Program-made: the position numbers and the translations under genes
In this document: piece after piece, positions 11,606-22,977 of the stretch
Position numbering within the stretch: position 1 is the stretch's first letter
How the letters are laid out: the number at the start of each line of letters is the position of its first letter
Assembly (NCBI GenBank): GCA_030248065.1
Contig: JASAMV010004154.1
Location: 1 to 64,000, forward strand
From: Rhynchonema sp. JSB1_4
Lineage: Eukaryota > Nematoda > Chromadorea > Monhysterida > Xyalidae
DNA length: 64,000 nt
Reading direction: 5' to 3'
The notes under the pieces: generated by a model
The model's input: the letters and a program-made list of their open reading frames with translations, nothing else
Databases searched by the model: none
Told to the model about the DNA's origin: nothing

Positions 11606-14600
11606 CTACTCCCTCCAGGCGGCCAGGTTGATGGCGGGTATTTGTGCGCAATCGACAACAGTTTGTGCGTTAGCGACCAAGAATGAGTCGAACGGTGCCC
11701 GGCCAAAGCCATCACCCGAATCACACAACACTCGCGAAAGTGTGAATTTGCGCAACTCGGCCAATTGCGATGGAGTGAAAACGCCGGGGTTCTCGAACCA
11801 GAACCTGGGATGGATAGGTTTGTACATGCTCTGTTGGTTGTTTGTAGCAGTTCGACGGCCGGTGATGTTTCACATGAACATGAAACCAACCTGTCACCAT
11901 TTCTCGTCCTGTCGAATTGTTCAGCGACCATACACGAATAAGTGCTGCCCATCAAACCACCTTGCACGGGCGATTCAATGGTGCCACCGACGTAGAGATC
12001 GACGAAATCTGTGGGAGAATGGGTGTTTTGTCCAAACACTGGCTGAAATGTGGGGTATTTTCAAAGAATGATTCCTCTTCAATGAGTCTGTTACCTAGTT
12101 TGGCCCACTCTGTCCAACAACCCAATTAACACTCCGTAATATAGAGAATATTTCACACAACGAACGAAAACTGGGCTCCCAAGCGATTCATTACAGAGAG
12201 GGTAGACTGTACGACCAAATCCCGACTGTCGTATATCTACCTGGACTAGAATACAATCTGGCCAGCTGCGCTCGAATGTCCGATGGTATTTCGACCAATT
12301 CTTCAAAATTGGTCGCTTTTCGCAGCCCGCAGAATTCGCGCCAATCATTGTAGGATGGCAGACCGTGGTCACGACCGCGTTGGATGTTGGTCGCTGCCAA
12401 ATCGCTGTTGCCTGAAGTGGCAAGGAGGCTTTATGCGCTTGTACCTGCTTTGTTTTCCAGGGTCGCGTATGCATTTGCACTGATAACGACCTGGTGCTCC
12501 GCCTTTCGACGAAAACACTCCAACGCATGGGCAATCAAAAGCAGTGTTCGAACGGGATCCCGATCCCGATCCCGGGATCCCGGGCCCTTTTTCTAATCCC
12601 GATCCCGATCCCGATCCCGACAATTTCAAAAAGGCAATCCCGATCCCGATCCCGATCCCGGCCAAAAAAAGTACCGGGATCGGGATTGAGTTTAGAACAG
12701 AAAGTAAAAAATTAGGCAATCATAATTCACCAAGCTATTATAAGAATTGGGAAATGCTGCACTCCGGGCTATTGCCGAGCACGGCAAAGCAGCAAGCACC
12801 ACAATTCGTGAACAAGTAGAGCTAGAACTGAACGATTACAGGAAGTTGCTAAGGGGCTAAGTTTCGAAGAAATGTTGTCATGGTGGGCGAAGAATGAGTC
12901 TCGTACGTACTGTACGTCTAGCTTCCAAGTGTCTAACCGCTCCACCGACAAGCGTGCTTTCTGAACAGCTTCCAAGTTACACACAGGGTGCAGAAAAGAA
13001 CTTTATTTCAACTTTTTCGTCCGTATTTTTTGTAAACGATGTGCTGCAAGCACATTTCACAGAAACTTCATCGCCTTGAACTCGCGAAATCATGCCAACA
13101 TCATCAATATCAACACGTGCGTATAGTTCCTTATGTTCGGCTTGAACGGTTCTCGAAAAAATAGAAGCCCCTCTAATTGAAGCACCCTCTAAGAGAAGGC
13201 CGCCCTCAGAGGTTGCCGAAAAAAATAGAAGCCTTGGGCTTCAATTAGAGAAAGTACGGTGGTAAAAGCTATTGATTTGGTACAATTTGGTACTATCAGG
13301 CCAATCCCGATCCCGATCCCGGGATCCCGCGTTTTCAAAACCGGGATCCCGATCCCGATCCCGACACTTTCTGGATCCCAATCCCGATCCCGATCCCGGG
13401 ATTAAAAATGAATCCCGTTCGAACACTGATCAAAAGACGCTGTACAATTCACATTATGCAGATGAGATTGATGACCTGATAGCACCAGTCTTGTGGTCAT
13501 CTGTGAGCAGGCCATTCGTATGCAATTATCCCACACGCAGGCACCAAGTGTGCTAAACAATCCAAAATGTCTAAACTTACCAAACATCTGCTCAGTCAAT
13601 GCCGTGGTAACTCTTTGTGGCAATTTCACAGGTGTGTTGATCATGCCCCTCAGCACGGGGTCGATCCCGGTCTCGGTGAGTCTGGTTGGTTGGAACACAC
13701 CGTCACCGAATCGGAACGGTCCTTGTGGCACGGAACGGAAGGATGGGTCGAGACGTGCGTAGGTCTCCTGCGAAACGGGGACTTATGTGGTTGTCCTGTG
13801 TGATCGCTGTTCATGCTCACGATCATGCCCATTAGTATTTGTTACCATGCCCGTTCATGTCGGATATCCCACTCACCACACCTTTTCGTATCGGATACGT
13901 ATATCAGATGATGAACGGGTGCGGATTAAATTTAGAGAGTGCGGGTTGCCAACTTCACGCTCCACACACGAGCGCGTAGCGCAGCGCTCCGGATGGAACA
14001 CACACACATTTTTGTCTCCTATCACAAAACACGTCCTACATAATTAACCAGTCATAACTACCGCCCATACCTGCACAAGGCCGTGTCCCCCTCGATACGC
14101 GCCCGTTGTGAATCCATTGCTGATCGATGAATCAACATTCGAATTGTAGCCAGCATAAGGTCCAATTCTTTTCTGGAATTCCAGCCCCACCAATTTCGGT
14201 AAATATTCCTTGTACGTGATTATTTGAATCTGAGCGCCGACAATTTTCCGAGCTTCGGCGAAAATGCGATCAGCGTTCCAAGTTGGGTTGATGGATTGCA
14301 GTTGACGGGCGATTCTGCAGATGAAGGGCAGTTCCAAAATATTGAATGGTCCGGCCTATTGAAGAACATTGTCCCTTGTTATCTGCCTTCCCCTTTGCTA
14401 TCAGACACGCGTTTCAACTTTGTATTCCCTTCCTTCTTTATGAAGGGTAGCCCGTACTCCACTCACCTGTTGTGTTCCCTGACGAACAGTGTGTGAAACG
14501 CAGCCAGGCCCAGGAAAATATTCGCTCTTCCATCTCCAGCAATAAAGTTCTTGTTCGCATCAACCGGTGGATAGACTCGACCGTTGATATTTGACGTTCT

Positions 14601-17600
14601 CAGAAAAGGACCGAATCCGTCCCGTAAATTGGCGAGATCGGCGATTGAACTGCTGTAGACGTGGCTGGCTGCAATTCGTTTGGTTTGCAGAGGTCTGATT
14701 CACACCCTGATTTTGAAAGGCAATATTAAGTTTACCGTCCATGTAAGCGGTGTTCTCATTGAACTGTTCCCGACGCTGTCCGTTGCACACTGGTGTTGAG
14801 CGTGGGGTGGGTAGACATTGCTGTTGGCCGAATCTAACAGAAATATTGAGACATTGCTTTTCAGATCAATTTGAGCTTAAACATTAAAAGCTAGACAAGG
14901 TTTAGGATTGTTAAAACAGTGGAAATATTTCCATCTACATATACGACCCGGATCAACCTGATGTCCTGCAGTATTGTGGGCACATTGACACAACTGTGCG
15001 ATGGGGTGCCACATTGTGCACATGGGGTTCGATCCAATTGAGTGGTCTTGGCGATATCATGGGATATGAACTGGCCCCATTGCATCATTAGGCCATTGAG
15101 ATTGGATGGGAAATGATTATTGGAGGATAGGATGAAACGGGAGAGTTCGCGGGGCGACGGTCGACCGTGTGCTGTGATTGGGATACAATGAATTGATGCG
15201 TTTAATTTGGAATATTAAATCGTGCGCAGAACCATGAAGTCCAGCTGAACGTACACTATGTACATATATGCACTTATACATACATACGGTACCGAGGCCG
15301 AGTGCACTTTTTGGCTAAAAGTCAAAGTTGGCATGCACGCCTGACTTGGTCGAACGTTCCTGCACGAAACGTGCGCAGCGCATGCAGAAATGTCAACTGC
15401 CCGCGTCCCTCGACCTTCAGCCTAAACTTTAATCCGGTCGCTATAGCTAAAGCGCTCGGATAGATAGCCTTGAGCCTATAGCATCATCCTTGAGCGCAAG
15501 CTCCAAGCTAAAGCGCTTCGCTCCCCCAAACAGATGTTAGTGTGGATGACCACTGTATTCGAAGTTCGAACAGCCCTGTCACTGTCTCACACCTGTACCG
15601 TTCCTGTCCTTCACAAACCGACATTGCACCACGATTTGTACGCAGTTGTTATTCACGGTGCAAACACATACATACATATATATACTCTGGCAGTTCTTTT
15701 GGGAGAAACTTTTCAATCGCGTTGCCTGATCCGTAAAGCGCGTTATGCGTGCACTGACTATATAGCCAGTGCACGCATCATGCGCTTTACGGATCAGGCA
15801 ACGCGTTTGAAAAGTTTCTCCCAAAAGAATTGTCAGAGTATACATTTTGCGCAGGTGCCGAATAATGGTTTAAGTGCCACTAACATTTCGGTGCTTGAAA
15901 TCCATCGTCATACGCCGGTGGCAGCAGTCGCATCAACGGTTGGAATGCGGCGCCACGAAGTGAGAACTGTAGATTATTGCAGCTGCCGTCGATCGTGCGA
16001 TATTTGTGATGATAGCACAAATTCTGCTGACATTCAGGCGCTAGCATTGGGTTGGCACATTGGAATTGGTTGTTGCTTTGCGTTACGTCGTTCAGAGACA
16101 TTGTGCGACGCGCACGCGTGTCTGCGGCGATAAAAGTGTGCTTTCACATTCGGTTGCTGGTTTTAACCAGAAATTTCAGAATGAAAAATTCTGAGGCTAC
16201 TTGTGCAGATATTCTACAATCTTGTCGGTTACAGGCGGCACCAAGATTTGGTCGACAATAGGCTATGGCTTGGGCTTTTAGGCCCGGACCTGATAAGCAA
16301 GCTCAAGACTTCAGTGCTAAAAATAAAACCATTTGACAAACTGAATGAAAACCGCTGAATTGACACCAACAGTAGAGCTTATAATCCTCATAATAAACTG
16401 TGACATTTTTAATAACATCCACACTCTGCAGTAACCTTCCACAGCGATCACGAACGGACATCCAGGTGGTGCCCCATTGTTGTGTCTTGTGGTCGGTGGA
16501 GGTTGCGTCTGTGGTGGTGCAATGCTGCGGGGTTGGGGTTGTGCGGCCGGTTGGGTGCGCGGCTGGGTGATTGTGGTCGGGGGACGTCGTGTCACTGGCT
16601 GCGTCACGTGCGTTGGCGTCACCGCTAGAATTAGATGCAGATTGTTTTTTTGCAAGCTGCTATTGCAACACCCAATCAGTGGTCGTTTTATCAAAATGGT
16701 CATTACCTCGGCGGACGGGCTCTTGACCAAAGCCAGTTTGAGCAAGACCACTTTGAGCAAGTGAAGAAGAGCAGAGTCCAAAAGAAAAAAAACCTAAAAA
16801 CGAATAGGCCTCAAAACTAAGCGTAAGCCTAAGACACAAAACTAAGTCTAAGCATTAGCCCATACCTGATATCAAAATCGGGCTACGGCCTACGCCTAAG
16901 CCAATGGAACAAAATACGACCTCTGCCACTTTTGTTCTGCTGTTTTTCACTTGCTCAAAGTGGTCTTGCCCAAACCTGCTTTGTCTAATCGCCCGGCCAT
17001 AATTACCTCCAATCCCACCCGGACAATGACCGCACGACCGAGGACAGTTCGGTGTCATCCATGCGTCATTCTGTATGCACTCGCCAACGCGCGCCCAGAA
17101 ATTGCACACCACAGAAGTGTCCTTGCGAAATCAAGATGGAATTTATAATTGATTAAAATTCCTCGCAATTTTCTTAGATTACTAACTTCACAAATGGGCG
17201 GTACAGGTGGTCCCGGATTCAGGATTCCAACACTTCTTGGCTGCGGTGGTCGTGTGATTGGGGTTGGGGGTAATGTCCTTCGAATAATGGCTGTAGGTGG
17301 AGTGGCTGGTGGGGCTGTCGGCAAGGTGAATGCCTGGCCTGCGAAATTATAATTCTGTTGTTTTTGTTGAATGTTTAGATTATTTGTGGCGTGAACGGAT
17401 GTGCCAGTTGACCACCAGTTCGATCGCCGCTCACCGCCTGTGAGAACATATCGAAGCAGGGAATAGGAAGACAAGCTACTATATCTGCGCAGCACTGATG
17501 GTCTTCATTTTCACAGCACATAATAAACAAAATACCCTCCCGCCAACCGCAAGTGTTGCACGATGACGGACAAGTTTGCAGCATGAACACTCTGTTGTTA

Positions 17601-18316
17601 TCGCACTCGCCAACTTCGGACCAGAACTTGCAGTTCGTGTGGAAATCAGCACATTTCACGTCTGGCTTGAGCTTCAGTTTGTGACCAATCGGACCCAACG
17701 GTTCAATTGGTGTCTCAACCGGTGCTTCTAAACCTGAATCAAGAGCGTTGTTTCGAAGAACAGAATAAATTGATCAAATCTGTTCATTTTGACCTGGCGT
17801 CCCATCCCTAGTGCACAGTCCGCACGACACTTGACAGTTGAGTCTCATCCATGGCCTGGATAATTACAATGTATTTTAATTTGTTCAAAAACTAATGTAT
17901 AATAACTTTAAAAGAAACGTCCGCAACTTGTTCGTCAAGCATTCCCCCAGTCCGGCCCAGCCGTTACAATTCGCATGTTTGTCACAACATTCTTGTCCTG
18001 TCAACACATTGGTGGTCAGGCATGTGAACGTCACTTGTGCACCGGTCACTAGAATATGGTTTGGATAATGTTTCTTTGTCATTACCAAAAACTACTGGTC
18101 CCTAAATCAATGGTCACTATGCACGTGGCACAAGTATTCGAAATCTACTATATGTGGATATGAACACAAAATAAATCAATATGCAGTAAGTATATTATCA
18201 TGTATTTTTGTAATACAATAAGAAAAGCATTTTTTACCTCTAAATTTGAATATGGTCAACGTGACCAGGCAAGTGGTGACAGCGCCCAATAGCTGACGAC
18301 CAAGATTGATCAACAT
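11606..18316 (-). CDS. ShKT-domain animal heme peroxidase (SKPO/MLT-7-like)
   Basis: This is a secreted or membrane-anchored peroxidase. Nematode relatives act in cuticle crosslinking or defence. Exons in transcript order: 18238-18316, 17928-18048, 17794-17855, 17548-17733, 17187-17437, 17007-17121, 16436-16624, 15885-16121, 14948-15171, 14736-14820, 14467-14668, 14071-14314, 13581-13767, 12241-12411, 11891-12008 and 11606-11804. They total 2670 nt (889 aa), all in phase. A hydrophobic N-terminus ([16 protein letters not shown]) is followed by ShKT domains near residues 45-82, 113-149 and 232-267, with Thr/Pro-rich linkers after the second and third. The peroxidase domain runs from about 365 to 860. 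It contains GQFISHDI (distal His), AGDGR (catalytic Arg), [14 protein letters not shown] (proximal His) and [14 protein letters not shown]. It ends DLYVGG..GDRFWFEN. Two residues that bind heme covalently in mammalian enzymes are replaced (see findings). Confidence 0.96.
12542..13428 (+). mobile_element. Element M: decayed hAT transposon with GATCCC arrays and transposase remnant
   Basis: It lies in peroxidase intron 13 and has terminal repeats CAGTGTTCGAACGGGAT / ATCCCGTTCGAACACTG. The exact 8-bp duplication ATCAAAAG is at 12534-12541 and 13429-13436. Both ends carry tandem GATCCC/CCCGAT hexamers. The interior (about 12790-12990, + strand) encodes hAT C-terminal fragments in two frames: [11 protein letters not shown], then [12 protein letters not shown], then [17 protein letters not shown]. 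The last matches the PPTSV.SE dimerisation signature of hAT transposases. Frameshifts and stops show it is dead. Confidence 0.85.
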
Positions 18317-19541
18317 TATTTATATTTGGTGGTTGAATGGTGATTTACTTTTTGTTTGTTTTGTTATATCTCTATTTTGACGGTCACGTCATCGTTTTTG
18401 GTTTCGTTCGCCAACACGACCTGGGCATATTGTGTCCCTGAAACGAAACGACGCACGTTTTTGACAATGGTTTTAATTTGAAATCACCGAATTTCTCAGA
18501 TGAGCAAAAAGAGTAATCCAGTAATCCAATTAGTGAAGAAATGGACCGTTAGTCCATCCCAACATCCTGCATCTAACGTCTTGAAATTTGTCAAACCGGA
18601 TTCCATGGAAAGTTCACTAGCAATGAGTCACATCAAAAAAATTGATCAATCCTCAAGATCCGCGCCATCCCACGCGCCTGGTGGATGAACAGATGAGAAA
18701 TTGGCAATCAGGATCAAAACTTTCCCTTTCAGCAACACAGGAACTGCGCTACATACTTTAGAGCACGGGTCTAATCAACGGGGATATACGTTCAGCAAGA
18801 GCGTGTATCACGATGTGTGGTCTGGTCAGCATAACCAGTTTTTGGAGCAATGTGGGCACAAAGCTTTGATCAGTCGTCTAAAACTTTGGTCTGCGACAGA
18901 TTGACAAATTACAGAGAATGTATAGAATTGCAGCAAGTGCAAGCGTGGAAGCTGCTTGATATTGATATTCACGTGACCAACCAAGCATCGCTGTGATCTG
19001 GGTGGCCGTAAACACTCTTCATGAGAGGCTGCGTCAAAGAGGGTCCAAATACGCACAGTTGAAAGTGAAAACACGCATCGCATGGATAATAACAATATTC
19101 AGCGATTTATCCAAAATAAAGAAAACAAACTTCCACTTTTGAACTGTGGCTGAGGGGATATGTTGCTTGCCTGAATCTCAAGGAAAGGTCTGAAGGATGC
19201 TGCAGTTTTTTTCGAAATACTCTGCAACATCATGACTGAATTCCTGCGACACTTGTTGTATATCCAGATGTTGATATCATTTGTATCTTAAAGGTGTTTA
19301 TTGAAATCAAATCCCCAATGTTGGGCAATAAGTGCCACTTGGCGGGTTAGGTTGAAGATCTCTGTCTATAATATCTTTTCATTTTCTCTTGCGAGCAGAA
19401 AGTAGTGTCCGCATGACGAAGAAAATACACACCACATATAGTCAGGTTTGTTGAAATATGCGAAAATTATTGCGTGAAATTGAAAACTTTACCATGACCA
19501 AAGCGCTATAACACCACATTATATAAATACACACACATACT
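18317..19541. other. Upstream region of the peroxidase; no supported gene
   Basis: It contains the putative hAT relic at 18825-18910 and a 62-aa ORF at 18500-18688 (MSKKSNPVIQLVKKWTV..) with no recognised relative. The promoter of the minus-strand peroxidase should lie just right of 18316, but I cannot point to a convincing TATA box. Confidence 0.4.
18825..18910 (-). pseudogene. Possible hAT transposase fragment
   Basis: Minus-strand SVADQSFRRLIKALCPHC resembles the FSxVEDxxFRxLIxxLxP segment of hAT transposases. A later stretch in another frame reads TLLLNVYPR. Stops interrupt it, and I see no terminal repeats. Similarity is by eye only. Confidence 0.3.
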
Positions 19542-20009
19542 TCACGCGACGGACAACTTTTGGAAGGTGGCTGGAAAAACGTTAAAAAATATAAACTGCA
19601 AGATGTCCGGAAGATTGGAGATCTGTTGCCGTTTCAGTCTAGGATATAAATTATGCGAGTCAATTAAATTTATTAATATATTAGCAACGCTGTGACAACG
19701 GTGGAGAATTCGCTGAACGTCCACAAAAACGAGTGAGAAACACAGCACATGTTTCTTCTTATACGCACGACAGTAATAATTCGCTGAACAACAGTCAACA
19801 TGCAAATACCCAAAGTGAGACTGCAATTCACAAGCAGATTTCAAGATTACAACACCGTTCTTCGTTGCGTAAGATATGTAGACTTGCTGGACGTCTGAAA
19901 CGCTAGCGCAATCCTGAAAAAACAGGAAGAAAAAAGTGATTGGTGATGGGGAATATGATAAATCACGTAACCACCAGTTCTGTTCTCTGCAACACAGCAA
20001 AAAAAACAT
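19542..20009 (-). CDS. Doubtful Cys-containing ORF (three-finger-like?)
   Basis: A 155-aa minus-strand ORF. A polypyrimidine tract plus CAG before codon GAT (about 19917) would make an exon beginning DCASVSDVQQVYISYATKNG. That is followed by CELQSHF and VDCCSANYYC, a spacing reminiscent of Ly6/three-finger proteins, which end in CC..(D/N).CN. No clear signal-peptide exon was found upstream. The C-terminal 70 residues are not typical of that family. It could equally be non-coding. Confidence 0.25.
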   Translation of the reverse strand: MFFLLCCREQNWWLRDLSYSPSPITFFFLFFQDCASVSDVQQVYISYATKNGVVILKSACELQSHFGYLHVDCCSANYYCRAYKKKHVLCFSLVFVDVQRILHRCHSVANILINLIDSHNLYPRLKRQQISNLPDILQFIFFNVFPATFQKLSVA

Positions 20010-20110
20010 GACGCAAATGTATGAAAAGGGTGTCGCGGAAGAAGCTCCCCACTTTTCTTTTTAATTATGTGTGCGTGGGATGAATAATGACACGTGTTTG
20101 CACCCCGTTA

Positions 20111-20210
20111 GGGCGCCCTTAGTCATAGTGGAAAATGGAAATGGAAAACTTCGACATAGAATATTTTTTGCATTTCCATTTCCATTTTCCACTATGACTA
20201 AGGGCGCCCT
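20111..20210. mobile_element. 100-bp palindromic MITE with TTA duplication
   Basis: Arms of about 38 bp starting GGGCGCCCTTAGTCATAG are near-perfect inverted copies around a 22-bp loop. Flanks are TTA (20108-20110) and TTA (20211-20213). A GGG start with a 3-bp TTA/TAA duplication fits PIF/Harbinger-like elements; that assignment is inferred. Confidence 0.7.
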
Positions 20211-20261
20211 TATGTTGAGCTGTGTATGTACATTGGACGTTTTTGTTCAGTGTATGCCGTA

Positions 20262-22977
20262 AACCAACCTACAAAGATATTGATAACATGCGCTGCCAAG
20301 TGGTGATGTTTCAACGCATAGCAACAAAAAGAGGAAGGGAGAAGACGCTCCAGGGAGGTCTGACCACCGAAGTAGGTTTATCGTGGATTTGCACCAAAGT
20401 TGGCACAGGGAATTCCCAAACTGTGGTTCATTTTTCCTACTGCATGTGTGGGTCAAGTTGAGTCTGGTGTTTTTTATTTTGAAAACCTGCTTTGTAAAAA
20501 AAACAAAAGTTTTCTGAGCAATGGCTAGCTCGAGGTGGAACACAAAAAAAAAGAGTTGTGAAATATTTAGAAACGTATCCTAATACATAGTAATCCTAGG
20601 TGTAAATGCGTCAAAGACTCGAAATTAAGACATTTTTTTAAAATGAAACTGAGAAGTATCACACTGGGTGCTTGAATTTGGAATATTAACGGCTCACTAC
20701 AAAGTGCCAGCTGCTCTTTTATGCTCTTAGTATCCAGCAACGTTTGTGACACTATCTGATAAGGTACAGTTACCTGTGGTCAGTAAATCACATTACAAAT
20801 AACGAGAGAAAAGTGAAATTTAGTGATGAACAGGCGAGACAAATGCGTTTACAACGCATGCAACTCCATATCTGCATACATACGTGCACATATACTTATG
20901 TAGCGGCAATGAAGGTGAAACTTCTACTTTTACGGTCTGAATGGCGAATAACAGAGGCCAGGCAGCGTTCCGTTAAGATAAAAAAGTTCAGAACACAAAA
21001 ACTGCGGCGCGGAACGGAAATATACTCAGACGCCCGAATGCCATGGTGGTGGTGGATTGTGTACGCACATTCCAGAAAAAGTAAGAGTTGCAAAAGTAAA
21101 ATATTGTCCGGTTTTCGCATGTTACATTGAGAGAAAAAACGCACAACGGTAGTGCAACATGTGATTCAAAATGTGTCTATCATTAGTTTTTTTATTGGTC
21201 GGTCCGCGTCGGATCCGTGTTAATCAAACAGAGAACCATTTATGACTTTCACGCTTTGATTGCTCTCACCGCCCCAGAGTTTTTGTCAGATTTTGTCAAA
21301 TTTTGGCGGTCGGTTCCCTCCAGTTCCACAGCGGACCGATCAGAAAAATCTAGGCCTGCAAAGGCATTTGCATATAATGCTTATACATAGGCCTACAATT
21401 GTCAGGGACAGACCTTTCTAGACCTGGACATTGGACTTTTCCCTGTGATACACTCCATCGTGAAACATCAGCCACCTGACCAGTCATGCACTGGTTATTC
21501 AATCAGCACATGCGCTCAGCTGACCACAATGCGATTCTTGTGAGGAATTGATCTTCAGAACCAGGTTGGACCCATCACCAAGTTTGACATTACGCTCTAA
21601 AGGTGAAACGAACAAGTAAAATAATTTAACCATGAAGACAGCAGGCAGCCTTGTAAATGATTGCCCAGTTGGACATGTAACTGAGCTGTCCGGTTTTTAC
21701 ATGTAATAAACTGATATTTATCTGAGTAATTGCGTGACATTCTATTGTTTTTCAAAATGGCCTGACAAGTTTTTGCGTGCGCGTGGCGGGAAGTTTATGA
21801 AGAAGTTAGTTTCCAATGTTAAATCACAAATCAGACACCGTTAAAAGTAACGCCGACGGACATAAAAACAAAGAAAAACAAAAATATTTTTTAACTTCTG
21901 GTCTAATTGCCGACCGCAATTTAGACTGCATCAGACTGTGTATCGTGGCTCTACTAGCACAGTACTGGCAGACATTAATTGCGGTACATTCCTGGGGTCA
22001 GTAAAAAAGCATTACATTTTAGCGCGTTGCTAAGTTCGTAAAACTGTGTGCGATTATCCTGCAGTAATGTCTAGAATAAAGTGCAGCGCATTTTATTCTT
22101 AGTTATTTTTACAAAAGCAATTAGTTGGAATTATCATGATTTTATGCGCTCTTCCTTTATGGAAAAGCGCGATCTGCATAACAAATACATAAGCGATGCC
22201 GCTTGGCTGGAGAGCGAAACTACAGATTGGGGACAACAAGCTTGCCGCAGTTTTCCATGGGTTCATCGAAAGAGATGGGTAAGGTTTCGACATTTGTGGA
22301 ATAACATCCCCAAGGGGCTATACACGGAAAAGTCCGGCATGAGAAAAAGCGCATTTGATCTTCACACGTAGTGACGTATAAGCATAAGCAATAATATTTG
22401 GAAATATTCGATTGCAGTATTAAAGATAAAACTACTGTGGTTGCTACCGATCTACGTAGGTGGTAACACTCTGTCTGCGATGAGCGATCACATGACTACA
22501 TCAATTTCCAAAATATAATTAATATTAGTAAGTATATAGCTGCTTATTAAAAATATGCTTTTACAAATTCTCGTGTCTGGCCTGTGTGTCTGCTGACTTC
22601 TCCGAATGCGTTGGCGAATGAAAAATTCAAAATGTTGGTGTTGGCGGCAATTTTTCCGTTGATTTGCACTTTTATACGGTTGTTGCATCGGTTTTATTGA
22701 ATAAATAGCGCATTATTGTAGTCAGGACCAAATGAGCGAAGCTGGATAAATACAATAATTACGATACAATCATTATTTACATAGCAGCTCGATTGACGAA
22801 TGGGGAAATATGAGATGACATGGATTTCAAAAATCGAAAAAGAGAAAAAACGTGTGCGAAAAAGAGAACAAAATAAAACAATTGGCCACTTCTTGAACAG
22901 AGAAAGACAAGTAAAGTTAGACAATAAAATAAGAAAGTGAACAGCGTTGATTGTCGTCATGTGATTGTAGAAAGTTG
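20262..22977. other. No supported gene
   Basis: AT-rich sequence with short ORFs only. The best is at 22081-22371 (+), which has a hydrophobic start LFLVIFTKAISW and a basic tail but no ATG at its beginning and no recognised domain. A minus-strand AATAAA (TTTATT at about 22691) could serve the gene ending at 22978. Confidence 0.4.

Noticed and set aside
12369..12719. Gly/Ser repeat ORFs on both strands
   Set aside because: They arise from the GATCCC hexamer arrays of element M, not from a gene.
16317..16781. 154-aa minus ORF as a separate proline-rich protein
   Set aside because: Its central part is peroxidase exon 7 (16436-16624); the flanks are intron.
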